This document shows, piece by piece, positions 1 through 8,558 of a stretch of 64,000 bases of DNA. The notes below the pieces were generated by a model. The model had not been told where the DNA came from and ran no database searches. It worked only from the letters and a program-made list of their open reading frames with translations. Location: NCBI RefSeq assembly GCF_000787375.1, contig NZ_JRJU01000008.1, positions 1 through 64,000 on the forward strand, in the 5' to 3' direction. The stretch's first letter is position 1. The number at the start of each line of letters is the position of its first letter. The position numbers and the translations under genes are program-made. Source of the DNA: Halalkalibacter okhensis (GTDB lineage: Bacteria; Bacillota; Bacilli; Bacillales; Bacillaceae_D).

Positions 1-292
1 ACTTTCACCTTTTCAGTGGCCTTTAAGCAATGAGTGGAACCGTTGCTTTGTCTTAAGCTAGCTACGAGTGGGTTTCTCGTAGCTGGCGTGCAACGTGTGG
101 AGCCATTGCTACTTCCTCGAATCCTCTTAGGGTACGATTTTTTCCTTTTTCAGTGGCCTCACGACTTTCACCTTTTTCAGTGGTCTTTAAGCGGAACCGT
201 TGCTTTGTTTTAAACCTGCTATGAGTGGGTTACTCGTACCATTGCCGCTTCCTAGAATCTTCTAAAAGGACTTTTTCAGTGACCACTGACCT
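1..292. repeat. Diverged tandem repeat, two units, each with a small hairpin
   Basis: No gene is seen in the first 386 bases. Two units beginning near 1 and near 173 share, in the same order: ACTTTCACC, CTTTTTCAGTGG, TTTAAG, GGAACCGTTGCTTTG, GAGTGGGTT and GCTTCCT/ACTTCCT blocks. Extra CTTTTTCAGTG copies lie near 145 and 270. Unit 1 holds a perfect hairpin, GCTACGAG/CTCGTAGC at 61-83. Unit 2 keeps the same hairpin with a C-to-T change that still allows G-U pairing. It may be a worn mobile or intergenic repeat. The family is not recognised. Confidence 0.6.
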
Positions 293-332
293 TTCTCAAC
301 CTTCACATAATCAATATCTTAATTCTGTAAAA

Positions 333-370
333 AAGCAACCAAGCAGCGGAAATCCACTACTTGGTTGCTT
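333..370 (-). terminator. Terminator of the uxaC-uxuA-uxuB transcript
   Basis: An 11-bp perfect stem (AAGCAACCAAG / CTTGGTTGCTT), extendable by G-U pairs, lies just after the uxuB stop on the minus strand. A run of T follows it on that strand. Confidence 0.85.
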
Positions 371-386
371 AAGCATAAATGTTCAA

Positions 387-1235
387 CTATACGCCTGAAT
401 ATGATAAGAACCCTCCATCAACCGGAACCGTAATACCTGTAATGAAACCTGACATATTTTCATCAGACAGCCAAATTAATGTTCCAAGTAAATCTTCAGG
501 TGTTCCGAATCGTTGCATCGGAGTATGAGCTAATATTTTGTGAGAGCGCTCTGTTAACGATCCGTCTTCATTCGTTAACAATCTTTTATTTTGTTGTGTA
601 AGAAAAAAACCAGGAGCAATTGAATTAACTCTAATCCCAACTTCAGCCATATGTACCGCTAACCATTGTGTAAAATTATCAATACCTGCTTTAGCTGCAC
701 TATATGCTGGTACCTTCGTCATAGGTGACGGAGCACTCATCGAAGACATGTTAATAATGGTTGCCCCTTTTTTATTGATCATTTTCTTAGAAAATACTTG
801 AGTTGGAATGATCGTACCAATTAAATTTAAATTGAAGACAAATTGAAAGCCTTCTGTTGTTAAATCGAAAAATGTCTTTAGCTCTTTATTATCGAGATCC
901 TCTGGTTTTAATGTTTCATTTGTTGTAGAACCATCAGGATGATTCCCACCAGCGCCATTAATTAAAATATCACATTCACCGAGCTGTTCTGAAATGAGGG
1001 CTTCTGCTTCTTTCACACTTTCAACATCTAGGACGTCACAAGAAACGGCAAGAGCCGTCCCACCATTTTCCCGTATTTCTTGTTCAACTAGCTTACCTTT
1101 TTCAAGCTGACGGTTTAATATCGCCACCTTTACACCTTGCCTGCCAAGCTCTGTTGCCATCGCACCGCATAATACACCACTTCCACCCGTAATAACTGCT
1201 ACTTTTCCTTTCAAATTTTCATTGATTGGTAACAT
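387..1235 (-). CDS. uxuB: D-mannonate oxidoreductase (fructuronate reductase), SDR type
   Basis: This 282-residue short-chain dehydrogenase probably reduces D-fructuronate to D-mannonate with NAD(P)H in the cytoplasm, the second step of glucuronate breakdown. It shows the N-terminal nucleotide-binding stretch [13 protein letters not shown], the NGAGG motif near residue 95 and the catalytic YSAAK near residue 178. Length and context match the B. subtilis YjmF type rather than the long-chain E. coli UxuB. The ATG has a GGAGG site about 8 bases upstream. Its first 25 bases overlap the end of uxuA, so translation is probably coupled. Family assignment is firm; substrate comes mainly from uxuA and uxaC next door. 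Confidence 0.87.
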   Translation of the reverse strand: MLPINENLKGKVAVITGGSGVLCGAMATELGRQGVKVAILNRQLEKGKLVEQEIRENGGTALAVSCDVLDVESVKEAEALISEQLGECDILINGAGGNHPDGSTTNETLKPEDLDNKELKTFFDLTTEGFQFVFNLNLIGTIIPTQVFSKKMINKKGATIINMSSMSAPSPMTKVPAYSAAKAGIDNFTQWLAVHMAEVGIRVNSIAPGFFLTQQNKRLLTNEDGSLTERSHKILAHTPMQRFGTPEDLLGTLIWLSDENMSGFITGITVPVDGGFLSYSGV

Positions 1236-2311
1236 AACGCTTCCTCCTTTTTTGTTCGTTCAAGTAAATCCCAAATACCCCATAAATACATAATCCCTAG
1301 TCCTCGATCATATAGCCCATAACCAGGTCTACACTTCTCTCCCCAAATATGCCGACCATGATCCGGTCTTGCATAACCTGTAAACCCAATTTCATGATAA
1401 GCTTTCATAATCCCCAAAATATCAACGGTACCGTCAGAAGAGCGATGGGACGTTTCGATGAAATCTCCATTTTCATATGTATTCACATTCCGGATATGAG
1501 CAAAATGGATTCGATCTGCAAACTCTCTAATCATTTCAGCAACATTATTAGTAGGATTTGCTCCTAGTGATCCACTACAAAGAGTTAACCCATTAGCAGG
1601 GCGATCAACAAGCTTTAAAAAACGTTGAATGTTCTCTTTGTTAATGATAATTCTAGGCAAACCAAAAACAGAAAAAGGAGGGTCGTCTGGGTGAATGGCC
1701 ATTTTAATATTATTTTCTTCGGCAACTGGAATGATTTCTTCTAAAAAGAATTGCAAGTTCGCCCATAAATCCTCTTCTGTCACACCTTTGTATTGTTCAA
1801 AAAGCCTAGATAATGATTGAAGTCTATCAGGTTCCCAGCCTGGCATTGTCAGTGTTGAATTACCGGCGATTTCTTTTACTAATTCCATCGGTTCAAGATC
1901 TTTGATCTTAGCATTCTCAAAAAAGAGAGCTGTTGATCCATCTTCTAGTTCTTTAAACAAGTCCGTTCGAGTCCAATCAAACACCGGCATAAAGTTATAA
2001 CAGATAACCTTCACTCCCGCCTGAGCCAACTTCTCAATCGTTCGTTTATAATTGGCAATATAGCGATCTCTTGTGGGCAACCCCAGTTTAATATCCTCAT
2101 GAACGTTCACACTTTCAACTACATCGATATGAAACCCATGTTGGTTAGCTAACTCTTTTACTTCCATGATCCGATCTAATGGCCACTCTTCTCCTGCCGG
2201 AATGTCGTGTAATGCCCAAACGATACCCTCTACCCCCGGGATTTGTTTGACGTGCTCTAAAGGGATCAGGTCATTGCCTTCCCCAAACCATCGAAATGTC
2301 ATTTTCATCAT
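1211..2311 (-). CDS. uxuA: Mannonate dehydratase
   Basis: This 366-residue protein dehydrates D-mannonate to 2-keto-3-deoxy-D-gluconate, a metal-dependent TIM-barrel reaction. The start [13 protein letters not shown], the [13 protein letters not shown] segment, the AIHPDDPPF metal-site region, the CSGSLGAN segment and HIRNV are typical of UxuA. Length matches the family (about 350-370). ATG codons at residues 1, 2 and 4 are all possible starts; an AAGGGG site lies about 9 bases before the first. The 5' end overlaps uxaC by 41 bases and the 3' end overlaps uxuB by 25, a tightly packed uxaC-uxuA-uxuB operon. Confidence 0.95.
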   Translation of the reverse strand: MMKMTFRWFGEGNDLIPLEHVKQIPGVEGIVWALHDIPAGEEWPLDRIMEVKELANQHGFHIDVVESVNVHEDIKLGLPTRDRYIANYKRTIEKLAQAGVKVICYNFMPVFDWTRTDLFKELEDGSTALFFENAKIKDLEPMELVKEIAGNSTLTMPGWEPDRLQSLSRLFEQYKGVTEEDLWANLQFFLEEIIPVAEENNIKMAIHPDDPPFSVFGLPRIIINKENIQRFLKLVDRPANGLTLCSGSLGANPTNNVAEMIREFADRIHFAHIRNVNTYENGDFIETSHRSSDGTVDILGIMKAYHEIGFTGYARPDHGRHIWGEKCRPGYGLYDRGLGIMYLWGIWDLLERTKKEEALCYQSMKI

Positions 2312-3734
2312 TTTCCAGCCCCTTCCCCTTCACTTGATCGAATCCTAAGTAGTTCTCAATATTTGAATAGCTAATATCCTTCACTATCTTTCCTAACTGT
2401 TTAAAGTCAGCTGGATATTCTCCATTTTCAACCCACTTACCGATGACATTGCAAAGGATTCTCCTAAAATATTCATGTCTAGTATAGGAAAGAAGACTAC
2501 GAGAATCCGTAAGCATTCCAACAAAGTTAGATAATACGCCTACATTGGCTAACGTTTTTATTTGGTCTTCCATTCCATCACGCTGATCATTGAACCACCA
2601 AGCCGTACCAAATTGGATCTTACCTGGTACTTCACTTTGAAAATTACCAGCTAATGTGGCAACCATATAATTATCACGTGGATTTAAACAATACAAAACG
2701 GTCTTCGGCAAACGACCATTCTTTTCTAACTCATCTAACAAATTAGCTAAATCCTGTGCGTACGTAAAGTCAGCAATGGAATCAAACCCCGTGTTAGGTC
2801 CTATTTGTTCGATCATTGTTGTATTTACATTTCTGAGTCCACCAATATGCAGCTGCATCGCCCAGCCCTTTTTGGCGTATAACTTTCCTAAATAAATCAT
2901 GACTGCTGTTTTGTATTGGATCGCTTCTCCTTCATTAATTTTTTCGTTTGCTAGAGCTTTATTAAAAATCGTTTCTATATCAGATTCTTGATAGGGGGTG
3001 TAGAACGATGAATCTAATCCATGATCAGATAAACGACATCCAACATCATGAAAATAATTAACTCGATCTTCCAATGCCTTCTTGAAATCTCCATAGGTGG
3101 ATATGGTTCTTCCTGAAACTTGTTCAAGCTCTTTTACCCAATTGCTAAATGAGGTCTTTTCGATGTTTAATGCCCCGTCCGGTCGAAATGTTGGCAAAAC
3201 CTTAACAGAAAAAGTTGGATCTTCTTTTAATTGCTTATGATAATAAAGAGAATCTACAGGATCGTCTGTTGTACATAACGCTTTTACTTTAAATTGATTG
3301 ATAATCTCCTTTGCAGTTAAATCACCTGTTTGTAATTTAATATTGCATTTTTCCCAAATCATCTCAGCCGTGTCTGGAGTTAGAACTTCATCAATTCCAA
3401 AGCAACGCTGAAGCTCAAGATGGGTCCAGTGATAAAGGGGATTTCCAATCAGGTTTGGAACCGTTTCAGCCCATTTTAGAAATTTATCTTTATCACTTTT
3501 TTCACCTGTCACATACTCTTCAGCTACTCCGTTTGCTCGTAATGCCCTCCATTTATAATGGTCATCACCAAGCCACACCTCTGTAATAGAAAAAAACCTT
3601 TTGTTCTCCGCTATTTCTTTCGCTGATAGGTGGCAATGATAATCAATAATCGGCATTTCTTTTGCATATTCATGAAATAACCTCTTCGCCGTTTCCGTTT
3701 CTAACAAAAAGTCTTGATTCATAAATGAACTCAC
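2271..3734 (-). CDS. uxaC: Glucuronate (uronate) isomerase
   Basis: This 487-residue amidohydrolase-fold enzyme converts D-glucuronate to D-fructuronate (and D-galacturonate to tagaturonate), the entry step of the hexuronate pathway. The metal-binding HxH appears as IIDYHCHLS near residue 31. [20 protein letters not shown] and GMLTDSRSLLSYTRHEYFRR are characteristic UxaC segments. It is slightly longer than the usual 465-475 because a charged C-terminal tail reads 41 bases into uxuA. It lies downstream of the GntR gene. GH67 alpha-glucuronidase in the same locus would supply its substrate. Confidence 0.95.
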   Translation of the reverse strand: MSSFMNQDFLLETETAKRLFHEYAKEMPIIDYHCHLSAKEIAENKRFFSITEVWLGDDHYKWRALRANGVAEEYVTGEKSDKDKFLKWAETVPNLIGNPLYHWTHLELQRCFGIDEVLTPDTAEMIWEKCNIKLQTGDLTAKEIINQFKVKALCTTDDPVDSLYYHKQLKEDPTFSVKVLPTFRPDGALNIEKTSFSNWVKELEQVSGRTISTYGDFKKALEDRVNYFHDVGCRLSDHGLDSSFYTPYQESDIETIFNKALANEKINEGEAIQYKTAVMIYLGKLYAKKGWAMQLHIGGLRNVNTTMIEQIGPNTGFDSIADFTYAQDLANLLDELEKNGRLPKTVLYCLNPRDNYMVATLAGNFQSEVPGKIQFGTAWWFNDQRDGMEDQIKTLANVGVLSNFVGMLTDSRSLLSYTRHEYFRRILCNVIGKWVENGEYPADFKQLGKIVKDISYSNIENYLGFDQVKGKGLENDENDISMVWGRQ

Positions 3735-3768
3735 CTAATCACCTCTGTTAACAAGTTTTATTATTTAA

Positions 3769-3782
3769 AGGTAACGCTTTCA
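3769..3782. promoter_or_regulatory. cre-like site upstream of uxaC
   Basis: AGGTAACGCTTTCA matches the relaxed CcpA consensus (TGNNANCGNTTNCA) except at the first base. It lies about 35 bases before the uxaC start, where CcpA could repress or road-block. Confidence 0.5.
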
Positions 3783-3797
3783 TATATCCTAACAAAA

Positions 3798-3813
3798 AAC
3801 CAGCTATCTGGTT
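3798..3813 (-). terminator. Short hairpin after the GntR gene
   Basis: AACCAG-CTAT-CTGGTT with a T run following on the minus strand, just past the regulator's stop. The stem has only 6 bp, so termination is probably partial, allowing read-through into uxaC. Confidence 0.55.
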
Positions 3814-3820
3814 CTTTGTC

Positions 3821-4504
3821 CTATTTAAAATACATAGGATAAGCTTCCTTTAATTTTCCCTGATCTTCATTCACAAGAGTTAGATGCTCTGTTATAAGCG
3901 TTTTAGCTTTGTTTGCATTCTTTTCTCGAATCGCAAGAATCATATCCTCATGTTGTTGTAAAATGGTATCCCAATTATGTTTTTCTGTTAAACTAAGCAT
4001 TCTAACTCGATTTAAATGAACATTCATTTGTTGGATAATATTCCAGATCCTTTTCTTCCCACATCCTTCAGATATGGTCTCATGAAATTCTTCATCAAGC
4101 TCAAAAAACTTCTTATAATCCTTTACTTCAACACAGCGCTTTTGCATATAAATATTAAACTCTAGTTTCTGCATATGCTCTGGTGTGAAAACGCTGCAAG
4201 CTAATTCTATTGCCGCTTTTTCCAAATGCTCACGAATAAAACGAGCTTCCTCAACATGTTTTAAATCGATTAGTGCAACAAATGATCCTCTTTGTGGAAA
4301 GACTTCTAATAATTCATCCTGTACTAGCTTCACAAATGCTTCTCTCACAGGGGTCCTACTCACTTGAAGTATATCTGAAATTTCTTTCTCGGAAATATTT
4401 AGTCCAGGTTCAATTTTTAATGAAATAATGTTTTCCCGTAAAATGGTATAAACATAATCACGGGTTGAAGCGAATTTATTTCTTTCATCAAGTTCCAAAA
4501 TCAC
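3821..4504 (-). CDS. GntR-family (FadR/FCD) transcriptional regulator of uronate use
   Basis: This 227-residue regulator has an N-terminal winged helix (EKEISDILQVSRTPVREAF, about residues 37-55) followed by an all-helical FCD ligand domain (EEARFIREHLE, FHETISEGCGKKRI). I place the start at GTG 4504 because AGGAGG (4514-4519) lies 9 bases before it; an upstream TTG at 4540 lacks a good site and falls inside the operator palindrome. Position before uxaC-uxuA-uxuB suggests a role like UxuR of Geobacillus glucuronoxylan clusters, with a uronate or aldonate effector. A palindrome at its own promoter suggests autoregulation. Confidence 0.85.
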   Translation of the reverse strand: MILELDERNKFASTRDYVYTILRENIISLKIEPGLNISEKEISDILQVSRTPVREAFVKLVQDELLEVFPQRGSFVALIDLKHVEEARFIREHLEKAAIELACSVFTPEHMQKLEFNIYMQKRCVEVKDYKKFFELDEEFHETISEGCGKKRIWNIIQQMNVHLNRVRMLSLTEKHNWDTILQQHEDMILAIREKNANKAKTLITEHLTLVNEDQGKLKEAYPMYFK

Positions 4505-4526
4505 ATTGCTACACCTCCTCAGCTTT

Positions 4527-4560
4527 AGACTACCATACAAGTCTACTTGTATGGTAGTCT
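4527..4560. promoter_or_regulatory. Operator palindrome of the GntR regulator
   Basis: Near-perfect inverted repeat: 16-base arms AGACTACCATACAAGT and ACTTGTATGGTAGTCT around CT. It lies just upstream of the regulator's Shine-Dalgarno site. The arm sequence recurs at 9719-9732, 15065-15078 and 15167-15180, so it is probably the regulon operator. Confidence 0.8.
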
Positions 4561-4577
4561 AAAGTAGTTACAACAGC

Positions 4578-5120
4578 CTACGTTTTTTTAGGAACTCGTG
4601 TAATATGTGGGTCTGTAAAGATATCGTATTCATCCCTGCTTGTCGTGGAAAACTCTGATACAATCGCCCCCTCTTCACCCGCTTGAAACCAGTGAAGGGT
4701 ATTAGGGGGGATCGTAAATTGATCACCTGGATGTAATTCAATTTCATGAGAGACCGTGTAATAATCTTTACTAGAACTTGGAATGCTTGCTTTAAAATCT
4801 ATTGAAGGCTCACCTTCCACATACAAATATACCTTCCCATAGCGGCAACGAAATGTCTCCGTTTTTCCCAATGAATCACCAATTGGTGGATGTTTGTGTT
4901 CAGGACAAGTTTGCAGTGGAAACAATACCAATTCTTTCGCACAATAGTGCTCGTTATTTATATAGGTTACCAATTCTAACCCTTGTCGTTCTAAATCATT
5001 TAACCCAAAATCGGCAATTTCTATTTTTTCTTGTTCTTCACTAGTTAATATAATATTCGCTTGCTCAAAATAACTCATCGTTTTAGATTTTGCTTTTTGA
5101 TAATCACTTACACTTAACAT
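4578..5120 (-). CDS. D-lyxose isomerase-like cupin protein
   Basis: This 180-residue single-cupin protein resembles the YdaE-type D-lyxose ketol-isomerases (D-lyxose/D-xylulose, D-mannose/D-fructose), which use Mn2+. The metal site is visible as EHKHPP followed by GKTETFRC (about residues 76-92) and later PPNTLHWF. The C-terminal SEFSTTSRDEYDIFTDP is a family signature. A GGGAGAG site precedes the ATG. In this locus it could feed a pentose released from the polymer into D-xylulose. The exact sugar cannot be read from sequence. Confidence 0.8.
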   Translation of the reverse strand: MLSVSDYQKAKSKTMSYFEQANIILTSEEQEKIEIADFGLNDLERQGLELVTYINNEHYCAKELVLFPLQTCPEHKHPPIGDSLGKTETFRCRYGKVYLYVEGEPSIDFKASIPSSSKDYYTVSHEIELHPGDQFTIPPNTLHWFQAGEEGAIVSEFSTTSRDEYDIFTDPHITRVPKKT

Positions 5121-5163
5121 CTTTTCTCTCCCTTAAACGTAAGATGTTCATTTATTAGTTGAG

Positions 5164-6327
5164 TTATAGATCACCTGAATAATTTCCACCTGTTGTAATT
5201 TGATTGTTAGTGAAATTTTCTATACTGTTTTTCTTCTCATAAAAATGTATGGCATGCTTCATGACCCCATCTCTTGTATAAAAAGGGCTGTCGTCTTTTA
5301 AAGGTAATTTCACAGACTCCCCAAAGCTAGAAGATTGATAAATAGCCGTTATGAGCTCGAGCGTTTGTCGACCTTGTATTCCATCAACAAGAACATCTTT
5401 TTTCCCTTCCACAGCAAGGAGTACATCATGAATTTGTCCTGTGTGCCCTTCATACGCAACGGGTGGGTACTCATCATAGACTTGCTGAATCTTTGATTCC
5501 AATTCTTTATCTTCTACCGGGAAACCATTTTCTTGTGCTGTGGAAGCTTTTAACTTCCAAGGTACAGAAACGCGTGCATTTTTACCTTGAAAAATCAATT
5601 GTTGCTCTTCTCCATGATGAACAACTGAACTCGTCACTTGCGCTAAACTCCCATTGTCATAACGACAAATGGCAATCGATAAGTCCTCTACTTCTGCATT
5701 ATCATGAGACGTATTAGTCGATACGGCAGTCACTTCCTTTGGCATCCCGTTCATCCATTGAAAAATATCAATATGATGAACAGCATGATTTAGCGTACAA
5801 CCGCCTCCTTCTTTCTCCCATGTGCCTCTCCACCATAAATCATAATAACTATGTCCTCTCCACCAGAAAGAATCTACTTGAGTATGAACAATCGGTCCCA
5901 TCAGCTTTGATTCAAGGACGTGCTTTAACTTCATCATTGGTGACCCAAACCGATTTTGCGCGACAACCGATAATACCTTTTGGTTTCTACTTGCTGCTTC
6001 ATTCATGGCATCACACTCTTCTAAAGAAGACGCCATCGGTTTTTCAACAAGTACATTTTTTCCAGAGTCCAATAGCGCAATTGCTGTTTCTGCATGTGTG
6101 TATGGCGGAGTACAAATAGATACTAAATCAATATCTGTGCGTTCCACTATGCCCTTAATATCATCATAAATATTGACATTTAAGTTGAAATCATTAGCTT
6201 GTTTTTCCGCTTTTTCTGGATAAATATCACATAAGGCAACAATTTCACAACGATCTGAGAATTCTTGATATGCTTTAATATGAGTTGAAGATATCGCTCC
6301 CGTACCTATAATCGCTACTTTTAACAT
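5164..6327 (-). CDS. Gfo/Idh/MocA-family oxidoreductase
   Basis: This 387-residue NAD(P)-dependent sugar dehydrogenase-like protein has an N-terminal Rossmann fold (VAIIGTGAISSTH) and the family EKP motif in VLVEKPMASS near residue 95. The C-terminal substrate domain contains the GGGCTLNHAVHHIDIF segment, with histidines typical of the catalytic region. The ATG has an AGGAGAGG site. It lies between the lyxose isomerase-like gene and GH52 xylosidase. The substrate is probably a sugar or uronic acid derivative; this is inference. Confidence 0.85.
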   Translation of the reverse strand: MLKVAIIGTGAISSTHIKAYQEFSDRCEIVALCDIYPEKAEKQANDFNLNVNIYDDIKGIVERTDIDLVSICTPPYTHAETAIALLDSGKNVLVEKPMASSLEECDAMNEAASRNQKVLSVVAQNRFGSPMMKLKHVLESKLMGPIVHTQVDSFWWRGHSYYDLWWRGTWEKEGGGCTLNHAVHHIDIFQWMNGMPKEVTAVSTNTSHDNAEVEDLSIAICRYDNGSLAQVTSSVVHHGEEQQLIFQGKNARVSVPWKLKASTAQENGFPVEDKELESKIQQVYDEYPPVAYEGHTGQIHDVLLAVEGKKDVLVDGIQGRQTLELITAIYQSSSFGESVKLPLKDDSPFYTRDGVMKHAIHFYEKKNSIENFTNNQITTGGNYSGDL

Positions 6328-6381
6328 ATGATCCTCTCCTATTAAATTACTTCAATTACAAAGCAACCTTATTTCGTGATT

Positions 6382-8493
6382 CTACTTTTCTAATAGCCAT
6401 AAAATACTAGTAACTCCACGCGGATAATACCGACTTGCTGCAATTTCGCCTTTAATGATTTGATCGCTCCAGCTCCAGTAGGATAGCTCTTTGTGTGTGA
6501 GCCAATTAACATGGGCACGATCAGCAGCTTTTCCTTCTTCGCCCCAAGAGAATCCTAATATTTCACGATAAACAAATTGACAAAGGTAGATTTTACTTAG
6601 CCATGAATTGTCACTAGTAGAAGACAGCTTCCAACCACCATCATCAAACAAACAAATACCTGGCTTTAATACAGTCGTAATGTGTTCTTTTAACGTTTTA
6701 ATAAAATAGCCAAATTTCCCGTTGTCTTTAAGGTATTCCTTACAATCAGTAAAATACGGAAAAATCAATCCTTCAATCGCTGGTATGATCTTAGAGTCAT
6801 TTCCCTCAGAAAGTACTGCAGGAATGTAGCCTCCCTCCGTTATTTCATTTGAAATGGTTTTTGCACACCTTTCAGACTGCTCTGTAGCGAGTTGCGATAG
6901 TTCATTTTCTCCTAATTTAAGGAATAATTTTTCCAAAGCTACATAGACTCCCCAACATTTAGAAGCAATGTAGATATTGTTTCTTGCTTGCCCTAGTGAA
7001 ACATCTAAACTATCATATGTGGTAATCTCAGCTCCACCTTTTGTCATTGAACTATCTAATCCCATTAAACCATTTCGTAACTCAGGATCAGGATTATCCC
7101 GATTTAGCATGCTATAAAAAGCGTCTTTCAACGTATCTGAATGCTTCGTTATAAAATCTTGATCATTCGTTTGATTAATATAAACGGTTACACAACATAA
7201 CCAGTTGATTAATTCTTCATGTGTCATGTAAGAGAAGCAACCATCGATTCCTGCAACTTCATAAGCAGAATGACCAGGCCTTGAGAACACATTGGCTACG
7301 CCCATATCATGAGTAAAACTAATTCCCCCGGCGTGAAGGGTTTCTTCGTTAGGGAAACGTACTTCATCTTGATAACTATAACGGTCAATAAATAATTCAA
7401 GTTCATTTCTTACAGCCCAAGGGTTCATTTTTAATTCGAAAAACAATTGGTCAACGGTTAAATCAAATGTATTCATCATTCGATATTCCCCTTCATTAAC
7501 AACCCATATTGGCTTTTTATCAACGTCATCGAGTAACTGCGTATTTCCGTAGTAACTACGAATCGAATGAGCCATCATGAACTGTTGATCGTCTGAAAAG
7601 GTATCCTTTTCAATTAAGGCATTCGCTTTTGTGCACTCATCTATGAATCCCTTTACATTAGAAAGAGCATAGCTAGAAACGTCTTCAATGGACGAGTAAT
7701 ATCGAGTATAGGTGTATTGTGTATCGATCCCACTCGTCACTATTCCACCTTTATAAAAACTAATCGCAAAAGTATATTCTTTCTTCTCATTGGCAGGAAC
7801 TTCCATGAGTAACGCTCCTACAAGACCTAATCCAAACCCATAATTAATCTCGTGTTCAACCGTTAGAATTTTTTCAATCGAGAAGCCTAAACCTGATTTA
7901 ACTCCGGGCTCATTTGTTACAATGGCCGTTTGACGACCTTGACCAATCCCGACAAATTCTCCGTTACTTGTATCATCAAGCCTTCGCATAGCAGAATAAG
8001 GGTCACTTCCTTGATAACCAAAGAAAGCAGTTCTATTCTTATTACACCCCGTGTTATCAATCGTAATCTTGGCAAATACAGCTGGTAAAATTGCATTCTT
8101 TACGTCTTCATCTGGCCCAACGGATGGGTCCGGTACACTTTTTACAGGGGAATACACTTCAAATGTCATATCCCCTGCTTGCCATGAATCTGTACCAAGC
8201 TTCAAGTCCCTTGTAATATCACAATCATTGAAATAGTTAATCAGTTTCTGATCTGCTTTTGTCTCATCATTTCCAACAGCAAAACGAGCTAGATCTTCTG
8301 CTACATCCCCAAAAAACGGGAATGCCTCATATTGGTTGTTCTCTCTACTCTCTAAACCGACGTATATATTCTCATCAGCAGGCTTATCAAGCTCCAACCC
8401 TAATCCACCCTTACCTCCTTTGAACCCGAAAGTAAAACTTGCAAAAGCTCCGATTGGTGAGTGGTGAGCGTTAAAGAAAATATTCTTAGCCAA
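6382..8493 (-). CDS. xynB: GH52 beta-xylosidase
   Basis: This 703-residue retaining beta-xylosidase belongs to glycoside hydrolase family 52, whose members are about 700 residues. The start KNIFFNAHHSPIGAFASFT and the long conserved block IWVVNEGEYRMMNTFDLT (nucleophile Glu near residue 335) closely match Geobacillus XynB2. GLDSSMTKGGAEITTYDSLD holds the acid/base Asp near residue 495. YYPRGVTSILWLLE closes the protein as in the family. No signal peptide, so it acts on imported xylo-oligosaccharides. The symbol is generic for bacterial xylosidases. Confidence 0.96.
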   Translation of the reverse strand: MAKNIFFNAHHSPIGAFASFTFGFKGGKGGLGLELDKPADENIYVGLESRENNQYEAFPFFGDVAEDLARFAVGNDETKADQKLINYFNDCDITRDLKLGTDSWQAGDMTFEVYSPVKSVPDPSVGPDEDVKNAILPAVFAKITIDNTGCNKNRTAFFGYQGSDPYSAMRRLDDTSNGEFVGIGQGRQTAIVTNEPGVKSGLGFSIEKILTVEHEINYGFGLGLVGALLMEVPANEKKEYTFAISFYKGGIVTSGIDTQYTYTRYYSSIEDVSSYALSNVKGFIDECTKANALIEKDTFSDDQQFMMAHSIRSYYGNTQLLDDVDKKPIWVVNEGEYRMMNTFDLTVDQLFFELKMNPWAVRNELELFIDRYSYQDEVRFPNEETLHAGGISFTHDMGVANVFSRPGHSAYEVAGIDGCFSYMTHEELINWLCCVTVYINQTNDQDFITKHSDTLKDAFYSMLNRDNPDPELRNGLMGLDSSMTKGGAEITTYDSLDVSLGQARNNIYIASKCWGVYVALEKLFLKLGENELSQLATEQSERCAKTISNEITEGGYIPAVLSEGNDSKIIPAIEGLIFPYFTDCKEYLKDNGKFGYFIKTLKEHITTVLKPGICLFDDGGWKLSSTSDNSWLSKIYLCQFVYREILGFSWGEEGKAADRAHVNWLTHKELSYWSWSDQIIKGEIAASRYYPRGVTSILWLLEK

Positions 8494-8558
8494 AGTGATC
8501 CCTCCACATAAAAATTGACAACTACTCTTTCAACTTAATTATTACTACTAACAAACTC

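Noticed and set aside
4505-4540. Longer N-terminus of the GntR regulator from TTG 4540
   Set aside because: It lies within the operator palindrome and lacks a ribosome site. GTG 4504 has AGGAGG at proper spacing.
5739-6119. 126-codon plus-strand frame inside the Gfo/Idh/MocA gene
   Set aside because: It lies wholly inside a gene with clear family motifs on the other strand and shows no family features of its own.
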